From a virus: a DNA stretch of 64,000 nucleotides. The stretch is taken from positions 1-64,000 of IMG/VR virus record IMGVR_UViG_3300036823_000383; one strand, written 5' to 3'. The notes beneath the pieces were generated by a model, which was given only the letters and a program-made list of their open reading frames with translations, ran no database searches and had not been told where the DNA came from. This document shows positions 15,522-23,830 of this stretch, in pieces. The position numbers were made by a program, and so were the translations under genes. The number at the start of each line of letters is the position of its first letter. Positions within the stretch are counted from its first letter, which is position 1.

Positions 15522-16327
15522 TCGCCTCCGTCTGCCAGCGCTGGCGCGATCGCGCGGGCTCCTACCGCCCTGCGGGCGAGCCCATCCGGACGAGCGCGTA
15601 CGACGTTGCAGAGATCACGACGGACCGGGAGGCGCGCGCCTTCGTCGAGCGGCACCACTATAGCGGCTCGTACCCGGCGGCCCTGCGGCGCTTCGGGCTC
15701 TACCGTGGCGCCGAGCTCGTCGGCGTGGCCGTGCTGTCACAGCCCGCGAGCCAGGCCGCGCTCGATGCCGCGCTCCCATTCGCCGACGACGGCCGCGCGG
15801 AGCTCGGGCGCTTCGTGCTCCTCGACGAGGTCCCCGCGAACGGGGAGAGCTGGTTCCTTGCCCGCTGCTTCGAGCTGGCGCGCCGTGAGGGGTTCGTCGC
15901 CATCGTGGCGCACTCCGACCCCGAGCCGCGTCGCGCCGCCGGTGCCGTCGTCTTCGTCGGGCACATCGGCACGATCTACCAGGCGACGAACGCGACCTAC
16001 GTGGGGCGCACGGCGCGCCGCACGCGGCGGATGTTCGCCGACGGTACCGTTCTGTCGGACGCGGCGCTCTCGAAGCTCCGTAGTCGACGGAAGGGCTGGC
16101 GCTACGCGACGGAGCTCCTCATGGCGCACGGCGCGCCCCCGCCGGCTCGAGAGCTCATGCCCGGCGCGGACTGGCGTGCATGGGTGCGTGAGGCCGTAGA
16201 CGCCACCACGACCGCCTTCCGACACGGCGGCAACCATCGCTACGTGTGGGCGCTCGATCGCCGCCTGCGGCGCGCGCTTCCCGCATCGATGGCGTACCCG
16301 AAGTGGGAAAGCGCGGTGGCAGCGTGA
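15518..16327 (+). CDS. Mom-like DNA base modification protein
   Basis: 269 aa with the layout of the Mom family: FVERHHYSGSYP near residue 42, GLYRGAELVGVAVLSQP (60-76), ELGRFVLLD, and FVGHIGTIYQATNATYVGRT (146-165). In phage Mu, Mom uses a GNAT-like fold to convert adenine to N6-carbamoylmethyladenine and so block restriction. Coupling (GTGA) to a cytosine methyltransferase supports an anti-restriction role. No Com-like activator is seen nearby. Recognition is by motif memory rather than a search. Confidence 0.65.
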   Translation: MIASVCQRWRDRAGSYRPAGEPIRTSAYDVAEITTDREARAFVERHHYSGSYPAALRRFGLYRGAELVGVAVLSQPASQAALDAALPFADDGRAELGRFVLLDEVPANGESWFLARCFELARREGFVAIVAHSDPEPRRAAGAVVFVGHIGTIYQATNATYVGRTARRTRRMFADGTVLSDAALSKLRSRRKGWRYATELLMAHGAPPPARELMPGADWRAWVREAVDATTTAFRHGGNHRYVWALDRRLRRALPASMAYPKWESAVAA

Positions 16328-16347
16328 AGGTCGAGTGGATGAACGGG

Positions 16348-17142
16348 CTATTCCTCATCTTCCACGTCCGTCTTTTCGCGTTCAGCCGCGGCGGATTCGT
16401 CAGCCATTTTGTCTATGGCCTGCTTGAAACGCTGACCCGCCTTGACTTCCTCAGCAGTAAGCGGTCGCCCGGCCCTCTCCATTTCGAGAAGGTCGATCAT
16501 GGCATGGCGCTTGAACCTCTCCGTCTTTGTGGGGTCTCGCAAGAGCCTGAGAATCAAATCACCGTCGCTTTTCGGTGGCGTGCGCTCTCTTCGAAGCGCA
16601 CGAACGGTCTCGAGAATCTCCTTCAGCATGTCGTCCGTTTGCCGAGGAGGCGGCGCATCCGGTGCATCGCCCAGGTTGGCGAGAACATTCTCCAGTGTTG
16701 GCCACGCGCCGTTGAACAGGCGCTCCAGTCGAGCATCCGGCAATGGATCGGGAAGCTGCGAGTTGATGGTGCGGATCAACTCCAGCGTGCCTTCCTTCGT
16801 CGCCTTCTTGATCTGAAACTGCGTCAGCGGACCCGGCTCGAGGTCCTCGGTCTCCATGCGCACGAGGTACGGGCAAACAAGCGCGGCGTCGAACTGCTTC
16901 GCGAGTGCGCCCGCCTCGAAGAGCAACCACGGCTGCCGCTGGTTCTCGGGTGTTACGACGAGGATGCCGACCTTGGATTCCGCGAGCACCGTGGCGACCT
17001 GGTCGCTCCATCGCGCACCAGCGCGGATCCCTTCAGAGGACATCCATGGCTTCGCCGCCTGGAGAACGTCCCCGATCCACGTATGCAGCTCCTTCGCAAC
17101 CGTTTGGCTGCGCCCCTTCGACCAGCTGATGAAAACCCTCAT
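16348..17142 (-). CDS. TIR-domain protein
   Basis: 264 aa. Residues 1-140 form a TIR domain: MRVFISWSKGRS, the PWMSSEGIRAGARW loop, GILVVTPENQ, and PWLLFEAGALAK with Glu76 in the position of the catalytic Glu of NAD-cleaving bacterial TIRs. A conserved tail follows (GPLTQFQIKKA). The C-terminal 80 residues are helical and charged. It is the only minus-strand gene inside the early operon, so it is an independently expressed cargo gene, probably defensive. ATG 17142 is preferred since the fold begins there; no good Shine-Dalgarno is visible. Confidence 0.82.
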   Translation of the reverse strand: MRVFISWSKGRSQTVAKELHTWIGDVLQAAKPWMSSEGIRAGARWSDQVATVLAESKVGILVVTPENQRQPWLLFEAGALAKQFDAALVCPYLVRMETEDLEPGPLTQFQIKKATKEGTLELIRTINSQLPDPLPDARLERLFNGAWPTLENVLANLGDAPDAPPPRQTDDMLKEILETVRALRRERTPPKSDGDLILRLLRDPTKTERFKRHAMIDLLEMERAGRPLTAEEVKAGQRFKQAIDKMADESAAAEREKTDVEDEE

Positions 17143-17198
17143 TATCGCGGAGCGTACCGCGGACAGTTCCCCTCGCGAACACTTCCGGAGCAACCGGC

Positions 17199-17315
17199 AT
17201 GAAAAGCCTTCGAATCTCGTTGGAGATGTTCGCCGAAGAGCTCGAAGACGACCGCGACGAGGCAGAGGCGTGGCGCGAGGAGACGACGGAGCTGCTCAAG
17301 GAGACCGAGCCGTGA
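17199..17315 (+). CDS. 38-aa helical early protein
   Basis: 38 aa, strongly acidic and helical (MFAEELEDDRDEAEAWREE). ATG 17199 has GGAG eight bases upstream, and its TGA overlaps the GTG of the next gene. It restarts the rightward operon after the TIR gene. Confidence 0.6.
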   Translation: MKSLRISLEMFAEELEDDRDEAEAWREETTELLKETEP

Positions 17316-17788
17316 CCCGCTGTCTCGTTGATGACTGCGCCGGAGAGCTCCGCGTCGGGCTCGATGGAGGGATCGGCTGCTCGACCTGCCAGCGCGCGTT
17401 CGGGTCGGAGTCTTTGTTCCGCCAGATCGACCAGCTGCGAGCGGTTGCCGCCGGCGCGCCGTCCGTCATCGAGGAACTCTCACGTCTGCGCACGCTCATC
17501 AACACGCCTCGGATCGACGACTTTCTCGAAGCTGTCCGGCTCGAAGCGGCGCACCAAGCGGAGCGCTTCGGCGTCGTGCACGACGGCGGCAAGGCGCCAT
17601 CGGATTGGTTCTGGCTCCTCGGCTTCCTCTCGGGCAAGGCGCTCGCGGCCGCGGTGAAAGGCGACACCGACAAGGCGTTGCACCACTGCATCTCGTCGGC
17701 AGCGGTGCTGCTGAACTGGCACGCGCATCTGTCGGGTGCGCGTCGCGGCATGCGGCCGGGCATCGCGCCGCCGGAGGACATCCGATGA
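17312..17788 (+). CDS. Conserved-looking phage protein with N-terminal zinc finger
   Basis: 158 aa. Cys residues at CLVDDC and CSTC in the first 30 residues suggest a zinc finger. The C-terminal half carries a block (WFWLLGFLSGKALAAA ... KALHHCISSAAVLLNWH) that I recall from hypothetical proteins of many tailed phages. Function unknown. GTG 17312 coupled to the previous ORF. Confidence 0.68.
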   Translation: MTRCLVDDCAGELRVGLDGGIGCSTCQRAFGSESLFRQIDQLRAVAAGAPSVIEELSRLRTLINTPRIDDFLEAVRLEAAHQAERFGVVHDGGKAPSDWFWLLGFLSGKALAAAVKGDTDKALHHCISSAAVLLNWHAHLSGARRGMRPGIAPPEDIR

Positions 17789-18036
17789 GCACGTTCTGGT
17801 GCTGGGAGGCGGAGAACGAAGAGTCTGACGATGCGGAGCAGGTCGACGCTTACGATGCCGAGTGCGCCGCTGAGAAGTACATCGAGAGCCGGTGGTCCGA
17901 CTTCGATCACCCTGAGACGTCGTCGGTGGACGTGCGCGATGCGCAGGGGACCGTGACGCGCTGGACGGTCACGACCGAGCCGACGGTCGTCTTTCATGCG
18001 TCCCGCAAGAAGCTCGACGTCAAGGAGTTGCCGTGA
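17785..18036 (+). CDS. Small acidic early protein
   Basis: 83 aa, acidic N-terminus (EAENEESDDAEQ) followed by a beta-rich region. ATG 17785 overlaps the previous stop. No family recognised; acidic composition would suit a DNA-mimic or binding partner, but this is speculation. Confidence 0.6.
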   Translation: MSTFWCWEAENEESDDAEQVDAYDAECAAEKYIESRWSDFDHPETSSVDVRDAQGTVTRWTVTTEPTVVFHASRKKLDVKELP

Positions 18037-18176
18037 ATCCCGCTCCGACGCTTCCCATCATCGAAGCCGGCGTCGAGTGCACGCGCGTGGTGCACGGCGT
18101 CGGCGTGGCCGTCCTCGTTCGGCGCGATGAGCACGGTTTCATCTTCCGCCGCACCTACCGGAGGAACCGTCGATGA
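18033..18176 (+). CDS. 47-aa early protein
   Basis: 47 aa from GTG 18033 (overlapping the preceding TGA) to a TGA that overlaps the next ATG. Sequence resembles a single small beta domain (VVHGVGVAVLVRRDEHGFIF) with a basic tail. Supported mainly by perfect stop/start coupling on both sides. Confidence 0.55.
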   Translation: MNPAPTLPIIEAGVECTRVVHGVGVAVLVRRDEHGFIFRRTYRRNRR

Positions 18177-18607
18177 AAGACGAGTGGACCGCCGAGGAAT
18201 GGGCGGCGATGGTGCCGGCAGACGTCGGACTCACCCGCAAGCCCGCGGTGAAGTACGAGTGCGACGGCTCGTGCGGGCACGTGTTCCGATGCCGCTCGCC
18301 GGGGATGCGTTTCGCGTGCGGCCGCTGGTTCTGCGCATGCCCGGGCGGCTCGGACGACAACCGATGCGCGGAGTGCTGGTGCCGGCTCGACCGGGCGGCG
18401 CCGGGACTGATCCGCAAGCTGCTGCGCGGCTCAGCGTGGCTCGCCGAGACGACGCTCTGCAGGCTCATCGCGGGCGAGGACGAGCATCCGGTGGTCGTCG
18501 ATGCGCTGTTTCAGCTCGTCGTCGACAAGCAGATCGAGTGGTTCGGCGACAACGCGCGCCGTGGCGCTCCGCTCCGGTACCGGCTCACGCGTCGAAAGGC
18601 CGCCTGA
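18173..18607 (+). CDS. Cys-rich early protein
   Basis: 144 aa. Cys-rich central part (YECDGSCGHVFRC, then FCACPGG and CAECWC, about residues 28-66) suggests two zinc sites; the C-terminal half looks like a winged-helix unit (ETTLCRLIAGEDEHPVVVDA). Coupled on both sides. A regulator is plausible. Confidence 0.62.
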   Translation: MKDEWTAEEWAAMVPADVGLTRKPAVKYECDGSCGHVFRCRSPGMRFACGRWFCACPGGSDDNRCAECWCRLDRAAPGLIRKLLRGSAWLAETTLCRLIAGEDEHPVVVDALFQLVVDKQIEWFGDNARRGAPLRYRLTRRKAA

Positions 18608-18864
18608 TGAGCACCGTCGACGAGCATCCCGTCCACCGCGCAGCCCGCCAGCTCGCCGAGTGGGCCTACTGCGACTCGATGATCGAGCTCAATCGCTCGA
18701 AGCTCCGGGAGCTTTTGAGCGAGGACGAGCAGACGTCGGGGTACCTGCCCAGCGACGAGCAGTGCATGCAGTTCATTTGCGGTGGTGACGACGGCGCTCC
18801 TCCCCCTGACCTGGTCCGCGACTTCCCAAAGACGCACGCCTGGCTCGAGGAGTTCTGGTCGTGA
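18607..18864 (+). CDS. Small acidic early protein
   Basis: 85 aa, helical N-terminal half, acidic. ATG 18607 overlaps the previous stop as TGATG and its stop overlaps the next GTG. No family recognised. Confidence 0.6.
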   Translation: MSTVDEHPVHRAARQLAEWAYCDSMIELNRSKLRELLSEDEQTSGYLPSDEQCMQFICGGDDGAPPPDLVRDFPKTHAWLEEFWS

Positions 18865-19169
18865 TCCTGGTCGACGAGCTGGTGGTATGGCCGCACGCGA
18901 AACACCGCTGTTTCAAGGGCGGGTCAGCCCACCTGACGACTGACGGTGACATCGAGGAGCTTCACGCTTTCGCGAAGCGGATCGGTCTCCGCCGCTCGTG
19001 GTTCCAGGATCACCCGTCGCACCCGCACTACGACCTGTCTCCAAAGCGGCACGCGGCTGCAATGAAGGCCGGCGCGCACTTCGTTCCGGCGTTCGACCAG
19101 GCACGGATGCGGATCGCGGCGCGCCGCGCGAAGGAGCAAGCGAGGCTCGAAAGGGAACTCGGAGCATGA
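18861..19169 (+). CDS. DUF4031 protein
   Basis: 102 aa. The whole N-terminal part (MILVDELVVWPHAKHRCFKG, then HYDLSPKRHAAAMKAGA) fits DUF4031, a family of small proteins of unknown function common in phages. His and Asp residues are conserved-looking (HAKHRCFKGGSAHL). GTG 18861 overlaps the preceding stop. Confidence 0.78.
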   Translation: MILVDELVVWPHAKHRCFKGGSAHLTTDGDIEELHAFAKRIGLRRSWFQDHPSHPHYDLSPKRHAAAMKAGAHFVPAFDQARMRIAARRAKEQARLERELGA

Positions 19170-19471
19170 ACTTCTACGATCTCGGGCTCGAGGCTGTCAC
19201 CGATGTCGACGGCTGGGCGGTGTTCTCCGGCTGCGATGGAGAGGATCCGCGCTTCGTCTCGTTCCACGTCGACGAGTCAGACGCGTGCGAGTGCGTTCGC
19301 CGGATGAAGAGCGACCCCGAACGGAGCGACGACGTCGCTGCGGAGCTCGCAGTGCTCACCAGCGACATGGGTGTGGTTTCGGCGAACGACTTCGAGCTGC
19401 AGACGCATGAGCAGCTTCGCGCTCGGATCGAGCAGGCCAGAGCCGCCGGGCTGGCGGACGAGCTGCGATGA
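19166..19471 (+). CDS. Small early protein
   Basis: 101 aa, acidic, helical C-terminal half. ATG 19166 coupled to the DUF4031 gene; stop overlaps the next ATG. No recognised family. Confidence 0.6.
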   Translation: MNFYDLGLEAVTDVDGWAVFSGCDGEDPRFVSFHVDESDACECVRRMKSDPERSDDVAAELAVLTSDMGVVSANDFELQTHEQLRARIEQARAAGLADELR

Positions 19472-19959
19472 GTTCCTCGACGAAGTGCCCGGGCTGCTGT
19501 CGCGCCGTCGGTCACGACTGGAGCTGTCGCTTCTGTGGTCCGCAGGAGGACCAGCGAACCGCTGACGACTGTCTGCGGTGCTGCGTGGCGACCCTGATCG
19601 GGGTTCCGTACGAGGGTGTTCCGCACTTCGTCGAGCTCGCCGGCCCGGACGCTTGGCTCGCGCTGCTCTGGTGGTGCGAGTGGCAGGGGCTCGTTTTCGA
19701 GTGGGACTCGGACGACCCCGGCGTGCCTTGCATCGCAAAGGGGCCGAGCCCGCGCGACCCCGCTGCGAGGACGCACGCCGTAATCTGGTCGAGCGGCGGC
19801 GTCGTCTTCGACCCGCATGCGTCGCGTGACGGGCTCGCAGGGGCGCCGTCGATGTTCGCTCTGATTCGGCCAAAAGAGGCGCAACCGCGGGGCGAGGGCG
19901 CCGATTGCCCGCCGTGCGACGCCAGCGCCGATCCGTTCGAGGAGGCGAAGGAACCATGA
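19468..19959 (+). CDS. Papain-like/C39-like cysteine-peptidase-fold protein
   Basis: 163 aa. After a Cys-rich N-terminus (CPGCC, CRFC), the order DDCLRCCVATLIGVP (Cys near 36), AARTHAVIW (His near 103) and GGVVFDPH (Asp near 114) matches the Cys-His-Asp arrangement of papain-fold enzymes seen in small phage proteins. Whether it cuts a peptide or acts as a transferase is unknown. Coupled upstream and downstream. Confidence 0.6.
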   Translation: MSSSTKCPGCCRAVGHDWSCRFCGPQEDQRTADDCLRCCVATLIGVPYEGVPHFVELAGPDAWLALLWWCEWQGLVFEWDSDDPGVPCIAKGPSPRDPAARTHAVIWSSGGVVFDPHASRDGLAGAPSMFALIRPKEAQPRGEGADCPPCDASADPFEEAKEP

Positions 19960-20498
19960 CGAAGAGACTGGCGAAGGCCATCACGATGCTGAGCAAGCTG
20001 GACGAGGAGCAGACTGAGGAGCTGGCGAGAGCTCTACCGCCAGAAGCTCTCCTGTCGGCGCTTTGCGCTCTCGAGGGTTCACAGCGATCCACGTTGCTCG
20101 CGGAGTTACGCTGGGACGATTCCGGCGGGAAGTACTACAACAAAGCGCGCGTGTACGGCGCCGTCGCGGCTCAATACCGCGAGACTCTCGAACACCTGGC
20201 GAGGGCGGGCAGCGAGCGCGCCAAGGCGGCGTTGCTCTGGCGTGAATCCGAGCTGGGAGGCGTCCCTCGCGCGGAGCTCGAGGCGTTCGAAGCGCTCATG
20301 CGTTTGTCGCCGGCGGTTCCGGTACCGATGGTCCTCCACTGCCCGGAGTGCAGGGCCCGCCACGTCGACGAAGGCGAGTTCGCGACGAAGGTCCACCACA
20401 CCCAATCTTGCCAGTCGTGCGGGCTGACGTGGCGCCCGGCCGTCGTCGCCACGATCGGCGTGCAGTTTCTCCCAGGGTTCAAGAACGAGACCCCATGA
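19956..20498 (+). CDS. Helical protein with C-terminal zinc ribbon
   Basis: 180 aa. Residues 1-120 are helical; a zinc ribbon follows (HCPECRARHVDEG ... SCQSCGLTWRPA), ending in QFLPGF, a pattern I associate with phage zinc-ribbon proteins of unknown role. ATG 19956 overlaps the preceding frame's stop; its stop overlaps the start of the ATPase gene. Confidence 0.65.
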   Translation: MTKRLAKAITMLSKLDEEQTEELARALPPEALLSALCALEGSQRSTLLAELRWDDSGGKYYNKARVYGAVAAQYRETLEHLARAGSERAKAALLWRESELGGVPRAELEAFEALMRLSPAVPVPMVLHCPECRARHVDEGEFATKVHHTQSCQSCGLTWRPAVVATIGVQFLPGFKNETP

Positions 20499-22258
20499 AG
20501 ACGCTCCGAATCTCAGACACGTTCGCGCCGCCCGTGGAGTGGCTACAGCTCTCGACGGTGACGTACGGCGCCTCCGGCTCGGGCAAGAGCGCCTTCGGGC
20601 GCACGCTCGCGGAGGAGGCCCACGCCGCGGGTATGCGGTTCGTCGTGATCGACGTGAAGGGCGACTACTACGGCCTGAAGAGCAGCGCGGACGGGAAGCG
20701 CGAAGGGCTCCCTATCGTCGTGTTCGGCGGCGACCACGCGGACGTCCCGCTAGACATCAACGCGGGCGCGGTCTTCGGTGAGACGATCGCGCAGCTCGCG
20801 CAGAGCGGCATCCTGGACCTGGAGCACTTCCCGAAGGACAAGCGCCTCGGCTTCCTCGCGGACTTCTTCGCGGCGCTCTATCACCACAACCGCGAGCCGC
20901 TCCTGGTGCTCCTCGACGAGGCCCAGGACTACGCGCCCCAAACGCCTCGCGGGCAGCTCGGGAGGGACGCCGCGCGCTGCCTCTCCGCCGTCGAGGACCT
21001 CACGAAGATGGGACGGAAGCACGGCATCGGCCGAGTCTTCTTCACGCAGCGAGGGAGCGGGCTGAACAAGGAGGTCTCCGAGATCTGTGACGTCCTCGTG
21101 GCGTTCCGCACGCCGGGCACGCTCGACCAGGATCGGGTCAAGACGTGGCTCGGCTCGAGCGGCTCGAAGGCTCAGGTGCAGGAGGCCATGGCGCGGATTG
21201 ATGGGCTGCCGACAGGGACGGCGCTCTTCGCGAGCTCGCACCCGGCGGTGCGCCACTTCGGCGTGCATGCGGTCCGGATTCCCGTGACGTTCGACTCAAG
21301 CGCGACGCCGACGCTCGGGCGACGGAAGCAGGAGCCGACGAGGCTCGCGACGCCGGCGCTCGACGAACTCCGCGCGCGCCTCGCATCGACCATCGAGCGC
21401 GTTCAGGCGGATGATCCGAAGGCCCTCCGAGCGCGGATAGCGGAGCTAGAGAAGCGGTCGCGCCCCCACTTCGAATCGTGTCCGATGAACCCCGCCTGGT
21501 CGGGAACGGTCTGCAAGGGGCTGAACGACAAGTGCACGTGCGGCAAGCCTCCGGCGACGAAGGTCGAGCGCATCGAGGTACCGGTGCTCGGCGACGCTCC
21601 AGTCGGAGCTTTGGTCAGCAGCGCCGAGACCATGCGCATGCTCGGCGTCGACCTGGTCGAGACCGCCCGCGTCATTCGTGAGGCGCTCGATCGAGCACAA
21701 GGGGCCGCCATTGCTCCTCAGGGCGCGTTCCGTCCGGTCAGCGCGGGCTACGAGCCCCGGCCCCGGCTGGCCCATCCCGAGAGCGTTCATGCGGCGCCAC
21801 GAGCGCCGGCGCCATCGAAGGGAAAGCCGGCGCTCGACCGACGCATCCTGACGCTGCTTGCGCAGTACCAGGGTAAGGGCATGGACCAGGCGCGCCTCGC
21901 GCTGCACCTCGGTCTCCACCAGCGCAACAAGGGGCTCGCCAACACGCTCGGTCGACTGCGCACCGTCGGCTTCGTGCGCGGCCACGAGATCACGGAAACG
22001 GGGCTCACGGCGCTCGGCCCCTTCGCGGCGCTGCCGACGGGCCAACGACTCTTCGATTGGTGGTTCAACCAAAAGCTACGCCCGACGGAGGCTCGTGTGC
22101 TGCAGGCGATCTCCGAGCGCGACGACTGGACGCGCGAGGACCTCGCCTCGCGTCTCGGCGTGCACGAGCGCAACAAGGGGCTGGCGAACGCGATCGGGAA
22201 GCTGCGGTCGCTCCGACTCGTCGACGGGATGAGATTGTCAGAGGAACTCGTCGGATGA
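20495..22258 (+). CDS. HerA/FtsK-superfamily ATPase with two C-terminal winged helices
   Basis: 587 aa. Walker A GASGSGKS (25-32), Walker B LLVLLDEAQDY (about 138-148), and a sensor-like FFTQRGSGLN (about 178-187) define a DUF87/HerA-type motor. After a helical and Cys-containing linker, the last 150 residues contain two copies of one HTH-like unit: LALHLGLHQRNKGLANTLGR and LASRLGVHERNKGLANAIGK. HerA-type motors pump or translocate DNA with nucleases; here SbcCD is encoded in the same operon. A membrane pump role is not supported. Confidence 0.78.
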   Translation: MKTLRISDTFAPPVEWLQLSTVTYGASGSGKSAFGRTLAEEAHAAGMRFVVIDVKGDYYGLKSSADGKREGLPIVVFGGDHADVPLDINAGAVFGETIAQLAQSGILDLEHFPKDKRLGFLADFFAALYHHNREPLLVLLDEAQDYAPQTPRGQLGRDAARCLSAVEDLTKMGRKHGIGRVFFTQRGSGLNKEVSEICDVLVAFRTPGTLDQDRVKTWLGSSGSKAQVQEAMARIDGLPTGTALFASSHPAVRHFGVHAVRIPVTFDSSATPTLGRRKQEPTRLATPALDELRARLASTIERVQADDPKALRARIAELEKRSRPHFESCPMNPAWSGTVCKGLNDKCTCGKPPATKVERIEVPVLGDAPVGALVSSAETMRMLGVDLVETARVIREALDRAQGAAIAPQGAFRPVSAGYEPRPRLAHPESVHAAPRAPAPSKGKPALDRRILTLLAQYQGKGMDQARLALHLGLHQRNKGLANTLGRLRTVGFVRGHEITETGLTALGPFAALPTGQRLFDWWFNQKLRPTEARVLQAISERDDWTREDLASRLGVHERNKGLANAIGKLRSLRLVDGMRLSEELVG

Positions 22259-22386
22259 CGATCACCCTTACCATCCCTGCGCTGCTCATCACGCTCGTGC
22301 AGCTCGTCGGGCTCGTTCTCCTCATCGCGCTGGCGTTCGTCGGTGCGGTATTCCTGTGGGCCTTTCGGAAAGGGTTCTGGCGATGA
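22255..22386 (+). CDS. 43-aa single-pass membrane protein
   Basis: 43 aa, almost entirely one hydrophobic helix (ALLITLVQLVGLVLLIALAF) with a basic C-terminal end. ATG 22255 overlaps the ATPase stop. No charge pattern typical of a class I holin; unknown. Confidence 0.6.
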   Translation: MTITLTIPALLITLVQLVGLVLLIALAFVGAVFLWAFRKGFWR

Positions 22387-23273
22387 CTGACCGCGCCGCC
22401 GCCATCAAGGCCACGACCGAGGTCAGCCGCGTCGTCGAGGAGCTCCTGCGAGAGAACGCGAGCCTGAAACGCGCCAGCGAGCAGCGCCAGGAGCTCATCA
22501 GTGGCATCGCGTCCGTGCTCGGGTGCGATCCGAACCTGGCATCGATCGCGCTCCGCGCCGCTGCCGTCCACCGCGAGCTCTCCGAGATGACGAAGCGGGC
22601 GGAGACGGCGGAGCAAGCCGAGGCGCGTTGCCGCGAGATGTACGGAGACGCCTTCCACGCCGCACTCGCGAAAGAGGACCAGCTTGCCACCGTCACGGCC
22701 GAGCGGGACAACAACGCGGAGCCGATGGCTCGCATCGTCGACCTTCCCGCAAAGACTTCGACACGCCGTTGCATCAAGACGAGTAACCCATGCGGCACTG
22801 ACACGTGGATGGCCGGCTACGAGTGCAAGTGCGCCGAGTGCCAGACTTGGCTCGGGGAGTACGCCCCGTCCGTCCCCGCAGTGCCCGCTCACGTTGCGGG
22901 TGGGGAGAGCGACGAGTGGGACGACGCGAAGATTGACGAGTTGCTCAATCGCGGCTCGCACATGTGGCTAGAAGTGAAGTCGGCGCTGGTATGCATGAAG
23001 CGCCGCAATGCCCGCATCGCGTCGCTCGAAGCCGCCTCAACCGTCACGATCAACGGCGAGACCATGTCGACGAGCGAGGCGCTCCGAATCTCGCGGAACA
23101 ACACGTGGCACGCGCGGGAGGCGCTTGAGCGGTTGCGCGAGGAACTCGCCACGTTGCGCGCTCGGGAGACGGACGTGGCGAAGAGGCAACGGGAGAGCGA
23201 TATCGCGCACCGCGGGCACCACTCGCCGATGGATTGGCCCCTCGTCACCGCGCCGAAAGGAGACAGGACGTGA
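22383..23273 (+). CDS. Coiled-coil early protein with Cys cluster
   Basis: 296 aa. N-terminal coiled coil (SRVVEELLRENASLKRAS), a Cys motif (RRCIKTSNPC...CKCAEC) near 127-152, and a second coiled coil near the C-terminus. ATG 22383 overlaps the preceding stop. No family recognised. Confidence 0.6.
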   Translation: MTDRAAAIKATTEVSRVVEELLRENASLKRASEQRQELISGIASVLGCDPNLASIALRAAAVHRELSEMTKRAETAEQAEARCREMYGDAFHAALAKEDQLATVTAERDNNAEPMARIVDLPAKTSTRRCIKTSNPCGTDTWMAGYECKCAECQTWLGEYAPSVPAVPAHVAGGESDEWDDAKIDELLNRGSHMWLEVKSALVCMKRRNARIASLEAASTVTINGETMSTSEALRISRNNTWHAREALERLREELATLRARETDVAKRQRESDIAHRGHHSPMDWPLVTAPKGDRT

Positions 23274-23509
23274 AGACGCGCAAAGAACTCGACGGGGAAT
23301 GGCTGGACGCCGCCTTTGCTCTACGACGCGGAGAGACGCCGGATTTGGGTGCTCTGGTCAGGGAGGAGCGCGCCGTCGTCGACAGGCAAGTCGCGGCGAA
23401 GGCAATCCGGTGGGCGGCGAAAGAACGCGAGCACGTCTACCCGCAGGCCATGGGGTTTCTCCGGGAGCTCGCGGACCGCCTCGAAAGCGGCGAAGTGGAG
23501 ATCGAATGA
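23270..23509 (+). CDS. Small helical early protein
   Basis: 79 aa, helical and charged. GTG 23270 overlaps the preceding stop (GTGA). Unknown function. Confidence 0.6.
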   Translation: MKTRKELDGEWLDAAFALRRGETPDLGALVREERAVVDRQVAAKAIRWAAKEREHVYPQAMGFLRELADRLESGEVEIE

Positions 23510-23631
23510 AACCCCTCCGCATCCTCCTTGCCGGCGTGCTCTGCATCGTCGGCTGGATCGGGCTCGCGGCCATGGCGCTGGCGTTCGCGGTGTTTGATGC
23601 GGCTACGGGAGAGGAACGAGCCCGGCTTTGA
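23506..23631 (+). CDS. 41-aa membrane protein
   Basis: 41 aa with a single transmembrane helix (ILLAGVLCIVGWIGLAAMAL) after a basic MKPLR start, giving N-in orientation. ATG 23506 overlaps the previous stop; TTGA couples it to the next gene. Confidence 0.58.
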   Translation: MKPLRILLAGVLCIVGWIGLAAMALAFAVFDAATGEERARL

Positions 23632-23828
23632 CCCCCGCCGACGTCACGGACCGCGTCGACGCTCTCCGCCGGAGCGCGCGCGGACACGAGGGCGCGGATG
23701 GCTGGGCCGGCGTGGAGGGCCAGATCTGGCGCGACGCCCTCTCCGCGATCGCCGACGGGTGCACCGAGCCGGAGGAGATGGCGCGCGCTGCGCTCGAGAC
23801 GGAGAAGATCGACTTCTCTCGGTGGTGA
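23628..23828 (+). CDS. Last gene of early operon, small helical protein
   Basis: 66 aa from TTG 23628, overlapping the preceding TGA (TTGA). Acidic and helical. It ends two bases before a convergent lipoprotein-tail frame, marking the end of the rightward operon. Confidence 0.55.
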   Translation: MTPADVTDRVDALRRSARGHEGADGWAGVEGQIWRDALSAIADGCTEPEEMARAALETEKIDFSRW

Positions 23829-23830
23829 GG

